Source: Planctomycetota bacterium (GTDB lineage: Bacteria > Planctomycetota > Phycisphaerae > WQYP01). From it: 9,120 bases of DNA. The translations under genes and the position numbers were made by a program. Below, one piece after another: positions 1-6,213 of this stretch. Location: the NCBI GenBank assembly GCA_021798635.1, contig JAJZGH010000206.1:1-9120 (forward strand), written 5' to 3'. The notes beneath the pieces were generated by a model. That model was not told where the DNA came from and ran no database searches. It saw nothing but the letters and a program-made list of their open reading frames with translations. Numbering within the stretch: the stretch's first letter is position 1; every line of letters starts with the position of its first letter.

Positions 1-49
1 TTCCAGGTTCCAGGTTCCAGGTTCCAAGTTCCAAGTTCTTGATTCCGGA
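1..49. repeat. Heptanucleotide tandem repeat (TTCCAGG type)
   Basis: Seven contiguous 7-nt units are seen: three TTCCAGG, two TTCCAAG, then the degenerate TTCTTGA and TTCCGGA. The array is cut by the left window edge, so its full length is unknown. The perfect units lie at the left and decay rightwards, as expected at the edge of a slipped-strand repeat. Forward frames 2 and 3 stay open through the array, until stops at about 74 and 99, so it could be the end of an upstream gene. An intergenic simple repeat is more likely. Confidence 0.85.
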
Positions 50-206
50 CAGGCTCCTAGCGGAATCAAAAATTGAAGTTGTTCTTATCTGTACATGTTG
101 ATCCCTACAGCGTCAGGAATCGGATGTGACCGGCATGACCGGCGGCAATTTATGACCGCGGCGCTGCCCGGCGGCCCGTGTGATGTTTTATTTCAATGTT
201 TTTTAC
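50..206. other. Intergenic leader upstream of the capsid gene
   Basis: No gene is supported here. All three forward frames are closed by stops in the first hundred bases, and no prohead-protease reading frame ends here. Between 127 and 159 there are three TGACC-starting words (TGACCGG at 127 and 136, TGACCGCG at 152), a small direct-repeat cluster of unknown meaning. TTGAAG at 73-78 resembles a -35 box, but no good -10 follows at the right distance, so the capsid promoter is not identified. Confidence 0.4.
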
Positions 207-211
207 GGGGA
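207..211 (+). promoter_or_regulatory. Ribosome binding site that fixes the capsid start
   Basis: GGGGA lies 7 nt before ATG 219. The longer frame from GTG 180 or ATG 183 would add 13 or 12 residues of non-conserved sequence and has no comparable site upstream, so ATG 219 is preferred. Confidence 0.7.
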
Positions 212-218
212 CACACTT

Positions 219-1577
219 ATGAAAGTCAAATTTCTTAAAGATTATCTGGGGCAGAAAAAAGATTCCGTCATGGATCTGCCCGACGATCAGGCCAAGGCTG
301 CGGTAGATGCCACCGTGGCGGAAGCCGTCGCGGTTGAAGTCAAAGATTTGGATCAAGCCGTGGCGGGAATTCAGAAATCCATGACCGAACAGTTGGAAGC
401 CGCAGCGCAAAAGATCACCACCCGCGTCATTGATCAGGTATCCAAGGGCCTGAAAACCGTGCGGCCCACGCTGGTGATCGGCCCGGATCGCGAAGACCTG
501 GACCCTACCGGTGGCTTTAAAAACCTTGGCGATTTCGCGCAAAGCGTCCGGCGGCATTTCACCCACAAAGCCAGTGACGACCGCATCAAACGCATGATTG
601 CCAAGGCCGACGGAATGGATGAGACCGTTCTGGCGGACGGCGGAGCGCTGGTACCCACGGAATATGCCAATCAGTTGTATCGCGATGTTCTGGCGGAGTC
701 GGTGCTATTTGATAAAGCCCGAAAATATCCTATTAACATCGGCAACTCGCTGTTTATTCCGGTGCGGCAAATTTCCACACTGGGCCAGACCAGCGCCGCA
801 GGTGCCTCCCTGGGTACCTGGCTGAACAGTGACGGCGTAGGAATTGCGCCGCAAAAACCGGTCTACAACCGCGTGCAAATGACCCTGAACCGCTGGGGAA
901 CGCTGCTGCCGGTTACTGATGAATTGTTGCAGGATAACAATGTCGCGTTGTCTAACTTTATTTTTGATGAAGGTGGAATTGCCCTGGCCTGGGATTTGAA
1001 TCAGGCGTTTATTTCCGGGCAAGGCACCGCGTTTGCGCAACCGCAGGGTATCGTTAACAGCGGAGCTTTGGTAACCGTGGCGGCAGATACTAACCAGCCT
1101 GCTTACACCATCAGTTACAGCAATCTGGTGAATATGAAGAGTCGGCTTTGGACCATTCGCCCCGGCGATACCAGCGGTGTCGTGTGGATTGCCCATCCAG
1201 ATGCTGAAGCGCAGTTTGAACAACTCAAGGATGCCGCCGGGCGTAATTTGTATTTTGCCGCCGGCACCATTCAGCAATCACCCGAGGCCCGGCTCTTTGG
1301 CATTCCGGTGGTTTACAGTTTTCATTGTCAATCTGTCGGAACGCCCGGCGACGTGATTCTTGCGGATTTAAATCAATATCTGGTATCAACCAAAGTCGGC
1401 GGCGGCATTGAAGCGGCTATGTCCATGCACCTTTACTTTGATGCCGCGGAAGTGGCGTACCGCATTATCTACCGGGTGGATGGTAAAACGGCCCGACAGA
1501 CGCCCCTGACCATACCCAACAGCGCCAATAACCGCAGCGGTTTTGTAGTGGTAGCCGGACGAACCGTCGTCTCCTGA
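219..1577 (+). CDS. Phage major capsid protein, HK97 fold
   Basis: A 452-aa protein recognised as the HK97-type major capsid protein (Phage_capsid family). This is the shell subunit of tailed-phage heads and of related domesticated shells. Residues 1-40 form a small module starting MKVKFLKDYLG and containing MDLPDD. Residues 40-80 are a helical, coiled-coil-like stretch comparable to the HK97 delta (scaffolding) domain. The shell fold begins near residue 100. Family hallmarks are the LADGGALVPTEYANQL segment (138-153), the N-arm and E-loop region (about 160-215), the LNRWGTLLPVTDELLQD spine-helix entry (223-239), the AFISGQGTAFAQPQGI loop (263-278) and the RLFGIPVV strand of the A-domain (358-365). 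At 452 aa it is longer than HK97 gp5 (385 aa), mostly at the N-terminus. No prohead protease, portal or terminase is visible nearby. It is the first gene of a same-strand group with membrane proteins and a glycosyltransferase. The family call is secure; whether the phage is complete is unknown. Confidence 0.94.
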   Translation: MKVKFLKDYLGQKKDSVMDLPDDQAKAAVDATVAEAVAVEVKDLDQAVAGIQKSMTEQLEAAAQKITTRVIDQVSKGLKTVRPTLVIGPDREDLDPTGGFKNLGDFAQSVRRHFTHKASDDRIKRMIAKADGMDETVLADGGALVPTEYANQLYRDVLAESVLFDKARKYPINIGNSLFIPVRQISTLGQTSAAGASLGTWLNSDGVGIAPQKPVYNRVQMTLNRWGTLLPVTDELLQDNNVALSNFIFDEGGIALAWDLNQAFISGQGTAFAQPQGIVNSGALVTVAADTNQPAYTISYSNLVNMKSRLWTIRPGDTSGVVWIAHPDAEAQFEQLKDAAGRNLYFAAGTIQQSPEARLFGIPVVYSFHCQSVGTPGDVILADLNQYLVSTKVGGGIEAAMSMHLYFDAAEVAYRIIYRVDGKTARQTPLTIPNSANNRSGFVVVAGRTVVS

Positions 1578-1753
1578 TTGATCCTGCAAGGTGGCAGGGT
1601 GATGGGGGGCAGGCGTGCGGCCCACGGCGGAAGGTTGAACCATGATAAGTCGGGCAGAAAATGCTTTCGTCGACGAATCACAACTTTCATGCCGTCTGCT
1701 GCTGATCTCCGGATCACACCCACATCCTGTCACCTTTTTGCGGGGGAATACTT
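1578..1753. other. Intergenic region between capsid and small membrane protein genes
   Basis: A 176-nt gap follows the capsid stop. It has no convincing rho-independent terminator and no clear promoter. It contains a perfect 12-bp palindrome (TTCGTCGACGAA, 1666-1677) and, near its end, the ribosome binding site of the next gene (GGGGGA, 1742-1747). Two reading frames start here (TTG 1578 and ATG 1642) but run deep into the downstream gene and are not supported. Confidence 0.4.
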
Positions 1754-2065
1754 ATGTTTATGCCAGAGAATTATCCGCCTCTATTTATCGCACAAAGTGT
1801 CGCACGGCTGGCCGGAATACAAACGTGGCTGCCGATATTTGCGACAGCTTCGGTGATTGTCGGCCCGTTAATGGGCTGGCTGATCGGCCATGAGCGGCGT
1901 ATCAGCCGCACGGAACAGGCCCTGGTGGAAGGCGTGCGGCGAATGGATGCGGCCGATCGTGATTCAGCGGCCTGGCGGCAACGCCTGGAAGATAAACAGG
2001 ATGAGCAATCCGCCAAATTGGATCAGGTTCTCGGTGCAATAAGGGAATTGTCTGATGCTCCATAA
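1754..2065 (+). CDS. Small membrane protein with coiled-coil tail, holin- or spanin-like candidate
   Basis: A 103-aa protein that I do not recognise by family. One hydrophobic segment spans about residues 24-45 (WLPIFATASVIVGPLMGWLIG). A charged helical stretch from about 50 to 100 is rich in Arg, Asp, Glu and Gln and contains heptad-like leucines and valines, so it is a probable coiled coil. The start ATG 1754 is chosen because GGGGGA ends 6 nt before it; a second ATG at 1760 would sit too far away. One membrane span plus a coiled coil is the size and shape of several phage lysis proteins (small holins, inner-membrane spanins) and of membrane-anchored phage hypothetical proteins. It follows a capsid gene and overlaps the next small membrane protein by 11 nt, which supports a joint function. 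The gene is likely real; the role is inference. Confidence 0.75.
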   Translation: MFMPENYPPLFIAQSVARLAGIQTWLPIFATASVIVGPLMGWLIGHERRISRTEQALVEGVRRMDAADRDSAAWRQRLEDKQDEQSAKLDQVLGAIRELSDAP

Positions 2066-2291
2066 CGCCGCCGAAAAATCTATGGATTGGTCCGCCATTA
2101 TCGGCTTGGGCACCGCGTTGTTCGGGTTCATTGTGGCCGCAAGTCAGGCCCGGCGCGCCCTGTGGCACAAAAAGGCCCGATTGAAAACCCACCGCCGCCT
2201 GCGAATCTGGCGGAAGCGCGCCCGCCACGCACGATTGCAGGCAACGTTTTGGCGTTTTGTTGCCGGGCAATGGCATCTGCCACGTTCGTGA
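2055..2291 (+). CDS. Small membrane protein with polybasic C-terminal tail
   Basis: A 78-aa protein of no recognised family. A single hydrophobic segment (about residues 12-30, WSAIIGLGTALFGFIVAAS) is followed by a very basic region: residues 33-60 contain 14 Lys/Arg and no acidic residue. The positive-inside rule would place this tail in the cytoplasm. The start ATG 2055 lies inside the end of the preceding gene (11-nt overlap) and has AAGGGAA (2041-2047) 7 nt upstream, so translational coupling is likely. In a phage context this could be a holin or holin regulator, since a short N-terminus, one span and a basic tail are common there. The tail could equally bind nucleic acid or lipid head groups. 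Another frame across the same DNA (2087-2362) lacks a lipobox and is not considered an Rz1-type partner. Confidence 0.68.
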   Translation: MLHNAAEKSMDWSAIIGLGTALFGFIVAASQARRALWHKKARLKTHRRLRIWRKRARHARLQATFWRFVAGQWHLPRS

Positions 2292-2379
2292 AGCTCGCCA
2301 AGTGGCGAAAAGCCACGGATGCAAACGCCCGAACTTATTACCACGTAACTTCATCGGTCTAAGTTTTTTTTAACATCAT
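2292..2379 (+). promoter_or_regulatory. Structured leader before the lipoprotein gene
   Basis: This 88-nt gap contains two overlapping and mutually exclusive short hairpins. In the first, TCGCC (2295-2299) pairs with GGCGA (2304-2308). In the second, GTGGC (2302-2306) pairs with GCCAC (2312-2316) around a GAAAA loop. A run of eight T follows at 2364-2371, about 50 nt downstream, too far to form an intrinsic terminator with either hairpin. The structure is visible in the bases; a regulatory role is speculative. Confidence 0.3.
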
Positions 2380-2385
2380 AAGGAG
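2380..2385 (+). promoter_or_regulatory. Strong ribosome binding site of the lipoprotein gene
   Basis: AAGGAG lies 6 nt before ATG 2392. It selects this ATG over the in-frame TTG 2386 and is the best Shine-Dalgarno match in the left-hand gene group. Confidence 0.8.
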
Positions 2386-2391
2386 TTGTCA

Positions 2392-3063
2392 ATGAATCCA
2401 CAGAACAAATTCTCGTGCATGGTTGCTGTGAGCCTGGCTGTTATGGCTGTCACCGGATGTGCAGGCATTCAGAGTACCCATCTGACCACGGTGCCGGATT
2501 TTCGTGCCGTCAAGCATTCCGCCGGCTTAGCCAACATCGCGGCAAGCCGCACCCTGCAAGATTCGCAATCCCTGGTACAACAAACCGCCAGAGAGGCAAA
2601 CAACAACCCGGGGGTGGCCGCCCTGCGCCCGCAGGTTGCAACGGTGGCACAGGACGCCCGGCAAACCCACCTGGCGACCACAGCAACCCTCGCGATCCTT
2701 AAGCCTGCGCTGAAAACGCAGGCTGCTTTTGTCCGATCCGCCCGTGCGGTTCAGGCGGGAGAATTGCATAATGCGGCTCGGTATCATGCGATAACTCATT
2801 CCCTAAGTTACAAACTGGGGCGATTTATTGTCGTTACGGTGTTTCTTCTCCTGGTGGCTGGGGGTCTTATCCTATTTAGTGAGTCTGGCTGGGCCGGCGT
2901 TATTGCTATGAAGTTTCCAATATTGGCTTCCGCGTTATTCAAACCGCTGGAATATCTTGGCTCTCTGCTGGGCAAAGTATGGGGGTATATTGAATCGGCC
3001 GTGGCGGAATTGTGGGGTGTCGTTGCCCGGAACTTCTTGGTCTCCGCAAAGACACGCTCGTAA
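2392..3063 (+). CDS. Lipoprotein with C-terminal membrane segment, possible unimolecular spanin
   Basis: A 223-aa protein with a lipoprotein signal peptide. After Met and a Lys at residue 6, a hydrophobic stretch leads to the lipobox V-T-G-C with Cys23 as the predicted acylated residue. Residues 30-140 are Ala/Gln/Thr-rich, probably helical and periplasmic. A strong membrane segment spans about residues 145-163 (FIVVTVFLLLVAGGLILF). The last 60 residues contain further hydrophobic, amphipathic stretches (about 167-215). A lipid anchor at one end and a membrane span toward the other is the layout of unimolecular spanins such as phage T1 gp11, which link outer and inner membranes during lysis. 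T1 gp11 is shorter and ends soon after its membrane span, so the extra C-terminal 60 residues are atypical. It follows two small membrane proteins in a capsid-led group. It may instead be a cell-envelope lipoprotein of unrelated role. Confidence 0.78.
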   Translation: MNPQNKFSCMVAVSLAVMAVTGCAGIQSTHLTTVPDFRAVKHSAGLANIAASRTLQDSQSLVQQTAREANNNPGVAALRPQVATVAQDARQTHLATTATLAILKPALKTQAAFVRSARAVQAGELHNAARYHAITHSLSYKLGRFIVVTVFLLLVAGGLILFSESGWAGVIAMKFPILASALFKPLEYLGSLLGKVWGYIESAVAELWGVVARNFLVSAKTRS

Positions 3064-3111
3064 CCGACGCTCTTAACGCTTCGGTCTTTTGTCCCCGTCA
3101 CGGAGACGCCC

Positions 3112-4395
3112 ATGAATTTCCTGATCAAATGGCCCACACGGGGCCGCGGTAATCTGTTTTTTCAAACCCTGGCCCAGTGGCGGGCCATGGAATCCCAGCG
3201 GCATAAAGTGGTGTACCTGATTGCCATCGATGCCGATGATCCAGTGATGAACCATCCGTCAATGCTTCAGCGCCTGACGCACATGCCCGATGTGCATTAT
3301 CACGTCGGCCCCGCCGGCCGCAGTAAAATCGACGCCTGCAACAGTGATCTGGAAGATGCCCCGAATTTGATCGGAATGGAGCCGGATGTATTGATTCTGG
3401 CCAGCGACGACATGATCCCGCAGGTTCATTGTTGGGATGACTGTATCGCGACAACTATGCGGCAGCAATTCCCGGCCATGGACGGAGCGCTGCATTTTGA
3501 CGATGGTTATATTGGTTCCAACAGGCTTATTACGCTAAGCATCATGGGATGGAATTTATATCGCCGCTTCGGTTATGCCTATCATCCCGCATACCGCTCC
3601 ATGTTTTGTGACAATGAATTTACCGATGTGGCGCGGCACATCGGTAAATATCATTATCAGTCGCGTGTGCTGTTTCGCCATTGTCATATCGGCCGGCGGC
3701 CGGATGCGCTATTTCTCCGTAATCAGCAATGGTGGGACGCGGATAAGGCGACGTATGAGTTGCGCCGCGCGGCAAGTTTCGGTTTATCGGAACCCGCATT
3801 GAGCATTCTAATTCCATCGCTGCATCGGCGGCATAACACGCTTTCAGCGCTGCTGAAGGAATTGCATCGGCAAATTTTCGCCGCGGACAATCCATGGCAG
3901 GTTGAAATTCACTGTGCCCTGGACGATGGCGAAAAGCCGGTGGGTGAAAAGCGGAACGCGTTGCTGCGCCGGGCGCGCGGGCGATTCATCGCATTTATTG
4001 ATGACGATGACATGGTGGCCCCCAGCTATATCGCCGATATATCGCAGGCCATGATCACCCAACCGCAGGCCGATTGCGTGGTGTTTGCCGGCCGATTGGA
4101 AGTGGATGGCGTCTATGCCGGGCCGTTTGATTATTCCATTACCCACAAGAAATATTATCAACGCGGCAACGCCTATTTTCGCACGCCCAATCATCTATGC
4201 CCGGTGCGGCGGCAACTCGCATTGCAAGTGGGCTTCAAAGCCATCAACTGCGGGGAAGATACCGATTACGCCGTGCGGCTGTTTCCGCTGCTGAAATCAG
4301 AAAGCTCAATACCTGATCCGGAAAATATTCATCAGCGCAAAACGCTGTATTTCTACCGCTTCAGCCCCGCCGGCTCGGCCACACAAGGCAAGTAA
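3112..4395 (+). CDS. Tandem two-domain GT-A (GT2-like) glycosyltransferase, phage-associated type
   Basis: A 427-aa soluble protein with two glycosyltransferase-like domains. Domain 1 (about 1-215) starts with a beta strand and the RGRGNLFFQTL helix, has an acidic metal-site motif LASDDM (96-101) and a later acidic cluster DNEFTD (167-172). Domain 2 (about 229-415) restarts with LSILIPS, has FIDDDDM (295-301) as the nucleotide-sugar/metal motif and GEDTDYAVR (381-389), the usual place of the GT2 catalytic acid pair (E382/D383). Such enzymes transfer a sugar from a nucleotide donor to protein, glycan or DNA; the acceptor here is unknown. The start is supported by GGAG (3102-3105) 6 nt upstream. 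It follows the lipoprotein gene by 48 nt on the same strand and is the last gene of the capsid-led group. The fold assignment for domain 2 is solid and for domain 1 good; the substrate is not predictable. Confidence 0.85.
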   Translation: MNFLIKWPTRGRGNLFFQTLAQWRAMESQRHKVVYLIAIDADDPVMNHPSMLQRLTHMPDVHYHVGPAGRSKIDACNSDLEDAPNLIGMEPDVLILASDDMIPQVHCWDDCIATTMRQQFPAMDGALHFDDGYIGSNRLITLSIMGWNLYRRFGYAYHPAYRSMFCDNEFTDVARHIGKYHYQSRVLFRHCHIGRRPDALFLRNQQWWDADKATYELRRAASFGLSEPALSILIPSLHRRHNTLSALLKELHRQIFAADNPWQVEIHCALDDGEKPVGEKRNALLRRARGRFIAFIDDDDMVAPSYIADISQAMITQPQADCVVFAGRLEVDGVYAGPFDYSITHKKYYQRGNAYFRTPNHLCPVRRQLALQVGFKAINCGEDTDYAVRLFPLLKSESSIPDPENIHQRKTLYFYRFSPAGSATQGK

Positions 4396-4552
4396 CGCGG
4401 GAGCAAGCCCCATACTCTTGCGGAGCAATATCGTTGCGGCCGTCTGGCAGGTTCGATCTTGCACGCGCCAATATTCCCTGGGCTCCCAGGTAGGGTTTGC
4501 GGTTCTCGCGGCATCAGCAATTCTCGCTGTCGCTGTAAAAATCGCGGATCGC
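4396..4552. other. Convergent intergenic region
   Basis: This 157-nt gap lies between the tandem glycosyltransferase (+) and the GT-C enzyme (-). The only tidy inverted repeat is CCTGGG (4477-4482) with CCCAGG (4485-4490), but it has a 2-nt apex and no T-run on either side, so it is not a convincing terminator. No heptamer repeat like that at 1-49 and no integrase or tRNA gene is seen here, so there is no visible boundary for a prophage. Confidence 0.4.
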
Positions 4553-6160
4553 TCACGGTGCCTGCGGCACAATGTGTATGGCTTGCATATAGACCGGCGG
4601 GTGGCCGCTAAATGGTTCAAAAAGCCTTCGGGTAACATTGGCGGCAATTCGCCCGTGGCCGATGTTTTGCTGAAAGTGCCGCACTATTTCCGGTGATATC
4701 GGCAGTGGATGACTGAAATGAAAATGCAGAAGCCAAACATCAGTTCCGGCGGCAGCAGTCCACCCATGAGCCAGACGCGGCAAAATTGAAAACCGGCGCG
4801 GGGCCACCGCTAACTGCCAGGAAAGCAGAACCGAGTAACGCTGTGGGTGCTTATTGACAATGAGAACCTGCGTGTGCGGGCCGGTATGCTGGAATACATG
4901 GCGGACAAAATTTTGGGCTACGAGTGGGGCCGGTGTTCGCCACGGGTAGCAGATGTCTTTGCCTATCATAATCGCTGCGAAAATAATCATCACCGCAACG
5001 GGGATATTGGCGGTGTAGCGCCAAAGGTTGATATTCCGGGACTTTTTAACCGCTAACGTCCCCAGCGTTACCGCCCCCAAAGCGGCTAACAATGTGATGG
5101 ATACAACCAGATGCTGCTCTACGCGCGCATCCGCTCCGTAAGGATATTTGTGCAGCCACGCAGCGAAGAAGGTTAATACAAACGGACCCACCAGAAGTAC
5201 CCATTCCGCCCGCCGCCGCTTTTTCCATAATCGCCACACGCCCAGCAAAGCCAGCGGGGCAATCAATAGCGCGATTCCCTTGGACCCGCCAAATGGATAA
5301 CTCATCATGTTGGATATATGCGCGTCAATAAGCCAGAGGAACAGGGCCGGCCCGTGCGGCGGAAAAGCATTTTTCCAGAATTCCTGCATGAAGCTGTGGG
5401 TATGGTGCATTTGGCCGTGGATCACCGTCAAGTAAATGGCCGCGAAACAGCCGACGGTGATTACCGCCCAAACACTATACGCCACCTGTCGCGCCGTGCC
5501 GCGGCGTCGCCAAAGCGTCGGCAGCAACGCGGTCAGTGCCGCTCCAAGAACAAATACGCTCGGATACGAAAGCACAATAGCGACGGGCGTCAGTAGGGCG
5601 AGAAAGAGTACGGGGCGATAATCCCACGGCCTGCGAATGGCGCTTAACGCCAAGCCAATGATGCCCAATGACATCAGCAGATCCAGTGAATAGGGCTTGA
5701 AATCTGTGCCGAAGCGGTTGGTTGCCAGGGAGCACGCAATTAACGCGGTTGCCAGCAATCCCACACGCCGGCCTGCCACGCGCCGGGTAATCGGCCACGC
5801 CAGTACTACCGCCGCAATTCCGGCAACCATCGGTACGAAACGCAGAACCCACACATCGGTTCCAAAACAGGTCATGAGAAATTTACTGCCCCAGAGAAAA
5901 CCGATCGGGCATACCTGCCCGTAGCGCAGCGGGCGCAGTAAGCCCAGATAACCTCGATGAAGAATATTTAATCCCAGAGACGCTTCGTCATCCCACACCG
6001 GGAACCGTAGAATGTAATCGGTTAGCCGCCAGAGGATCCCAGCGGCCACGGCTGCGATCAGCCAGAATCGCCAACTATGCCAGCAGCGTGCAAATTGCCG
6101 TTTCGTGAGCATCTCATTTCCATTGCATAGCGGCACTGGACCGCAGGAAGTTTTGAGCAT
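4553..6160 (-). CDS. GT-C family integral-membrane glycosyltransferase (PMT/ArnT-like)
   Basis: A 535-aa polytopic membrane protein of the GT-C fold (GT39/PMT_2-like). These enzymes transfer a sugar from a polyprenyl-phosphate donor to lipid, glycan or protein on the outer face of the inner membrane. The first membrane helix (about residues 32-50) is followed by the diagnostic loop acidic motif VWDDEAS (D57, D58, E59), where catalysis occurs in this superfamily. A FKPYSLD motif (154-160) matches the conserved second loop. Roughly ten hydrophobic segments follow, to about residue 400, and the last 130 residues are a soluble domain. It lies 53 nt downstream of the rmlD-like gene on the same strand, so it is probably co-transcribed. 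The start is uncertain. ATG 6160 has GAGAGG 11 nt upstream, partly within a hairpin. ATG 6112 (MLTKRQF) has GGA 6 nt upstream and removes 16 poorly conserved residues. The exact acceptor is unknown. Confidence 0.87.
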   Translation of the reverse strand: MLKTSCGPVPLCNGNEMLTKRQFARCWHSWRFWLIAAVAAGILWRLTDYILRFPVWDDEASLGLNILHRGYLGLLRPLRYGQVCPIGFLWGSKFLMTCFGTDVWVLRFVPMVAGIAAVVLAWPITRRVAGRRVGLLATALIACSLATNRFGTDFKPYSLDLLMSLGIIGLALSAIRRPWDYRPVLFLALLTPVAIVLSYPSVFVLGAALTALLPTLWRRRGTARQVAYSVWAVITVGCFAAIYLTVIHGQMHHTHSFMQEFWKNAFPPHGPALFLWLIDAHISNMMSYPFGGSKGIALLIAPLALLGVWRLWKKRRRAEWVLLVGPFVLTFFAAWLHKYPYGADARVEQHLVVSITLLAALGAVTLGTLAVKKSRNINLWRYTANIPVAVMIIFAAIMIGKDICYPWRTPAPLVAQNFVRHVFQHTGPHTQVLIVNKHPQRYSVLLSWQLAVAPRRFSILPRLAHGWTAAAGTDVWLLHFHFSHPLPISPEIVRHFQQNIGHGRIAANVTRRLFEPFSGHPPVYMQAIHIVPQAP

Positions 6161-6167
6161 TTATGCT

Positions 6168-6183
6168 GTAACCTCTCAGTTAC
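6168..6183 (-). promoter_or_regulatory. Small hairpin over the putative ribosome binding site of the GT-C gene
   Basis: On the minus strand GTAAC, a 6-nt loop TGAGAG and GTTAC form a perfect 5-bp stem. The Shine-Dalgarno-like GAGAGG of the ATG 6160 start falls in the loop plus the first stem base. It may modulate initiation in the rmlD-GT-C operon, or it may only be chance; it also weakens the case for the 6160 start. Confidence 0.25.
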
Positions 6184-6213
6184 TCATCCTCCGCGGTCGT
6201 TACCGAGGTTCGA

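Noticed and set aside
1..120. CRISPR array, considered because of the repeats at the left edge
   Set aside because: The units are 7 nt and directly contiguous, without spacers, and there is no cas gene.
705..1277. Long minus-strand frame (190 codons) inside the capsid gene
   Set aside because: It lies fully opposite a secure capsid gene and has no recognisable domain or plausible start signal, so it is a shadow frame.
1642..1893. Forward reading frame of 83 codons with a GGAAGG site 7 nt upstream of ATG 1642
   Set aside because: It overlaps the better supported 1754 gene by 140 nt, and its product shows no membrane segment, domain or low-complexity signal typical of a real gene. The ribosome site may be chance.
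2087..2362. Frame embedded in the 78-aa gene, considered as an Rz1-like overlapping lipoprotein because of a Pro-rich stretch
   Set aside because: There is no signal peptide and no lipobox at its N-terminus. The Pro-rich part is short, and the 78-aa frame explains the region better.
3063..3089. Weak terminator after the lipoprotein gene (ACCGA paired with TCGGT, followed by CTTTTG)
   Set aside because: The stem is only 5 bp with a large, mostly unpaired loop and a short T-run. The next gene starts 48 nt after the stop on the same strand.
4396..4470. Possible tRNA or tRNA fragment (att site), suggested by GGTTCGATC followed later by GCGCCA
   Set aside because: The bases around GGTTCGATC do not form a T-stem, the putative acceptor ends do not pair, and no anticodon arm is found.
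4477..4490. Inverted repeat CCTGGG/CCCAGG between convergent genes as a bidirectional terminator
   Set aside because: The apex is too tight (2 nt, or a 5-bp stem with 4 nt), and there is no T-run on either side.
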